Of a stretch of DNA of 64,000 nucleotides, positions 62,681-64,000 are shown one piece after another. The number at the start of each line of letters is the position of its first letter. Position 1 is the first letter of the stretch. The position numbers and the translations under genes are program-made. The DNA lies in NCBI GenBank assembly GCA_963575745.1, contig CAUYUJ010018726.1, positions 496,496-560,495 of the forward strand. Direction: 5' to 3'. The notes under the pieces are model-generated. The model searched no databases and was not told where the DNA came from. It saw nothing but the letters and a program-made list of their open reading frames with translations. This stretch comes from Prorocentrum cordatum. Lineage: Eukaryota > Sar > Dinophyceae > Prorocentrales > Prorocentraceae.

Positions 62681-64000
62681 ATGTTGTACCACCGAGCTCA
62701 GCGACTAGCCCAGACCGAACCCAATATTAAGGTAGGGGGAGGGGGGTGGCAGACAGACGTCGGATATCAAAGCGATGCGCTCTATTGTCCGCGCCAGGTG
62801 GTGCATTGTGTTGTCGATGTACCGAATCACCAGGCTTTCTCCCGAACTTCTCGATGGGCGCCTCGCTGCCCTCCTCCAGCCCTTTAACGCCGTTACGGTC
62901 GTGACGGCCGAAGTCGCCACCCGCGAGCGTTTTGCGCCGACCATCGTTGTCACTTCGCGGTGTCGCTGGCCGCGGCGTCTACCGTGGCCTCCTCCGCGAT
63001 CTGCCCAGGCACTCCTGGGGCCGCATTGTCCGCCTCGGCCTCGGCCCCTGCGCCGTGCTAGCATGCTGGTCGCCACGCCCAATCAGCGGGGCATGGTCGA
63101 TCACGTCGGACTCCTCCTGCTCTTGTGTGACCCGGACCCAGCTGGTGCTGGTGCATGTCTGCCCCCTGAGTGCGTCGAGCACCAGGTCAAGCTCCGACTC
63201 GGCGCCGGCTGCCGTGAGCGCATCGCCCTCGCTTGCGCTGTCACTGACATCATAGTGCATCTCCTTCCCCAGGTAATTTGGTGGCCTGGGCGGCCGTCGA
63301 GCCTCCAGCTGGCCCGTTTAGCGTCTGCTTCTGCTGTCCTGGCCCCTTCAGCCGTCCTCGCTCCATCCTTGCGCCAACCAGGCACTCGAGCTCCCCTTGG
63401 TGCCCTTGGCCGGGCCCTCCTTCTCCACACCGTGGAGGAACTGGTTCCTTGAGTTGTTTTGCTGTCGTGGGGCTCCTGGGAGGCTCGGGGCCGTCAGACG
63501 ATGACCCAGGATGACCCGTTTCCACCAGGACTCCTGTCCAGCAAACCAAGATGAAGGTGACGACGACGATGGGGGTGGTGATCGTTATTGACAGGTCAAT
63601 TGAGGACAATTGCACTCCTAATGCATGGTTGGTGGGTGGCTTGTCTCATTGTGTATCCACCTTGCCCCATCATATATTATTGTATCCTGCTCCCTGCGCT
63701 CCTATGCCAGATTGTTGTTCGATGCAGCCACGCGGATCGAACTCGATACTCTTTGCTTTTTCCCATTTCACCTTAACGTACCTCCCATTCTTCTCTTACG
63801 TCGTTTGCCTGCGCGGCTTGCTTCCCTCACGATCGATGGCATTGTTTCCGCCAGAGGCCACTGCAATGTCTTGGACAATGGTTTCGGACGTTGTCCAATA
63901 TGTACGTCTGTCTGGCAGTGTGTTTCGTGTTGTCGAGGCGCAGCTGGGGGATTTCCAGAATCACATCCCGCTGATGTCGATAATCCCCGCTCCGATGCTG
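62681..64000. other. No supportable gene to the window end
   Basis: The longest + frame (62775-63452, 225 codons) has uneven Arg/Leu/Pro-rich composition and no domain. The final 420 bp are less GC-rich and contain TGGACAATGGTTTCGGACG followed by TTGTCCAATA, a short inverted pair near 63872-63900. A gene continuing beyond the window cannot be excluded. Confidence 0.45.

Noticed and set aside
63715-63765. tRNA-like TTCGATCC word on the minus strand
   Set aside because: The flanking bases do not form a T-stem and no anticodon arm or acceptor stem could be paired.

Overview
The window is nuclear DNA of a dinoflagellate. The strongest evidence is a perfect 22-nt copy of the dinoflagellate spliced leader (DinoSL) at 5540-5561 and a one-mismatch copy at 23847-23868. 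Both sit just upstream of sequence that looks like retroposed, trans-spliced mRNA. The high GC content, long GGA/TCC, GAT, TAG and GAC microsatellites, and dense decayed retroelements fit this. I cannot name the genus. No intact host gene, rRNA or tRNA is visible. Almost all recognisable coding sequence is on the + strand and broken by frameshifts and stops.

Layout. 1-8078 is mostly non-coding: a 25-bp minisatellite, three long imperfect inverted repeats, a diverged 0.3-kb duplication, the perfect spliced leader with a short reading frame behind it, and about 800 bp of TAG/TCG triplet repeat. 8079-14749 is a nearly complete tyrosine-recombinase retrotransposon with split direct repeats (A1 - ORFs - B1 A2 B2). 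It encodes gag-like, RT, RNase H, tyrosine recombinase and methyltransferase-like segments, and it sits inside a GAT microsatellite. 14750-16883 has no gene. 16884-23160 is an APE-type LINE (ORF1 zinc finger/coiled coil; ORF2 endonuclease-RT-zinc motif-RNase H) with a degenerate leader-like sequence at its 5' end.

23847-34086 is a leader-tagged, intronless protein kinase pseudogene, split at its HRD catalytic loop by about 8.5 kb that contains a second, different LINE and an 11-bp AGCTT minisatellite. 34087-38530 holds a nested GGGTCGC minisatellite, an AT-rich island and microsatellites.

38531-61588 is bracketed by two related ~340-bp direct repeats with TG...CA ends. Between them lie a Cys-rich coiled-coil ORF, a Ty1/copia-order gag-protease-integrase-RT-RNase H series, and then about 10 kb of further decayed + strand ORFs that I do not recognise. 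My working model is one giant copia-like element of about 23 kb with long extra 3' coding capacity; two adjacent elements are the alternative. 61589-64000 contains repeat relics and nothing I can support as a gene.

The proteins shown here serve retrotransposition: RNA binding, cDNA synthesis, and integration by endonuclease, integrase or tyrosine recombinase. The spliced leaders record host mRNAs caught up in the same reverse-transcription activity. Because most ORFs are broken, boundaries are approximate. Statements about families come from motif recognition by eye, not from database searches.
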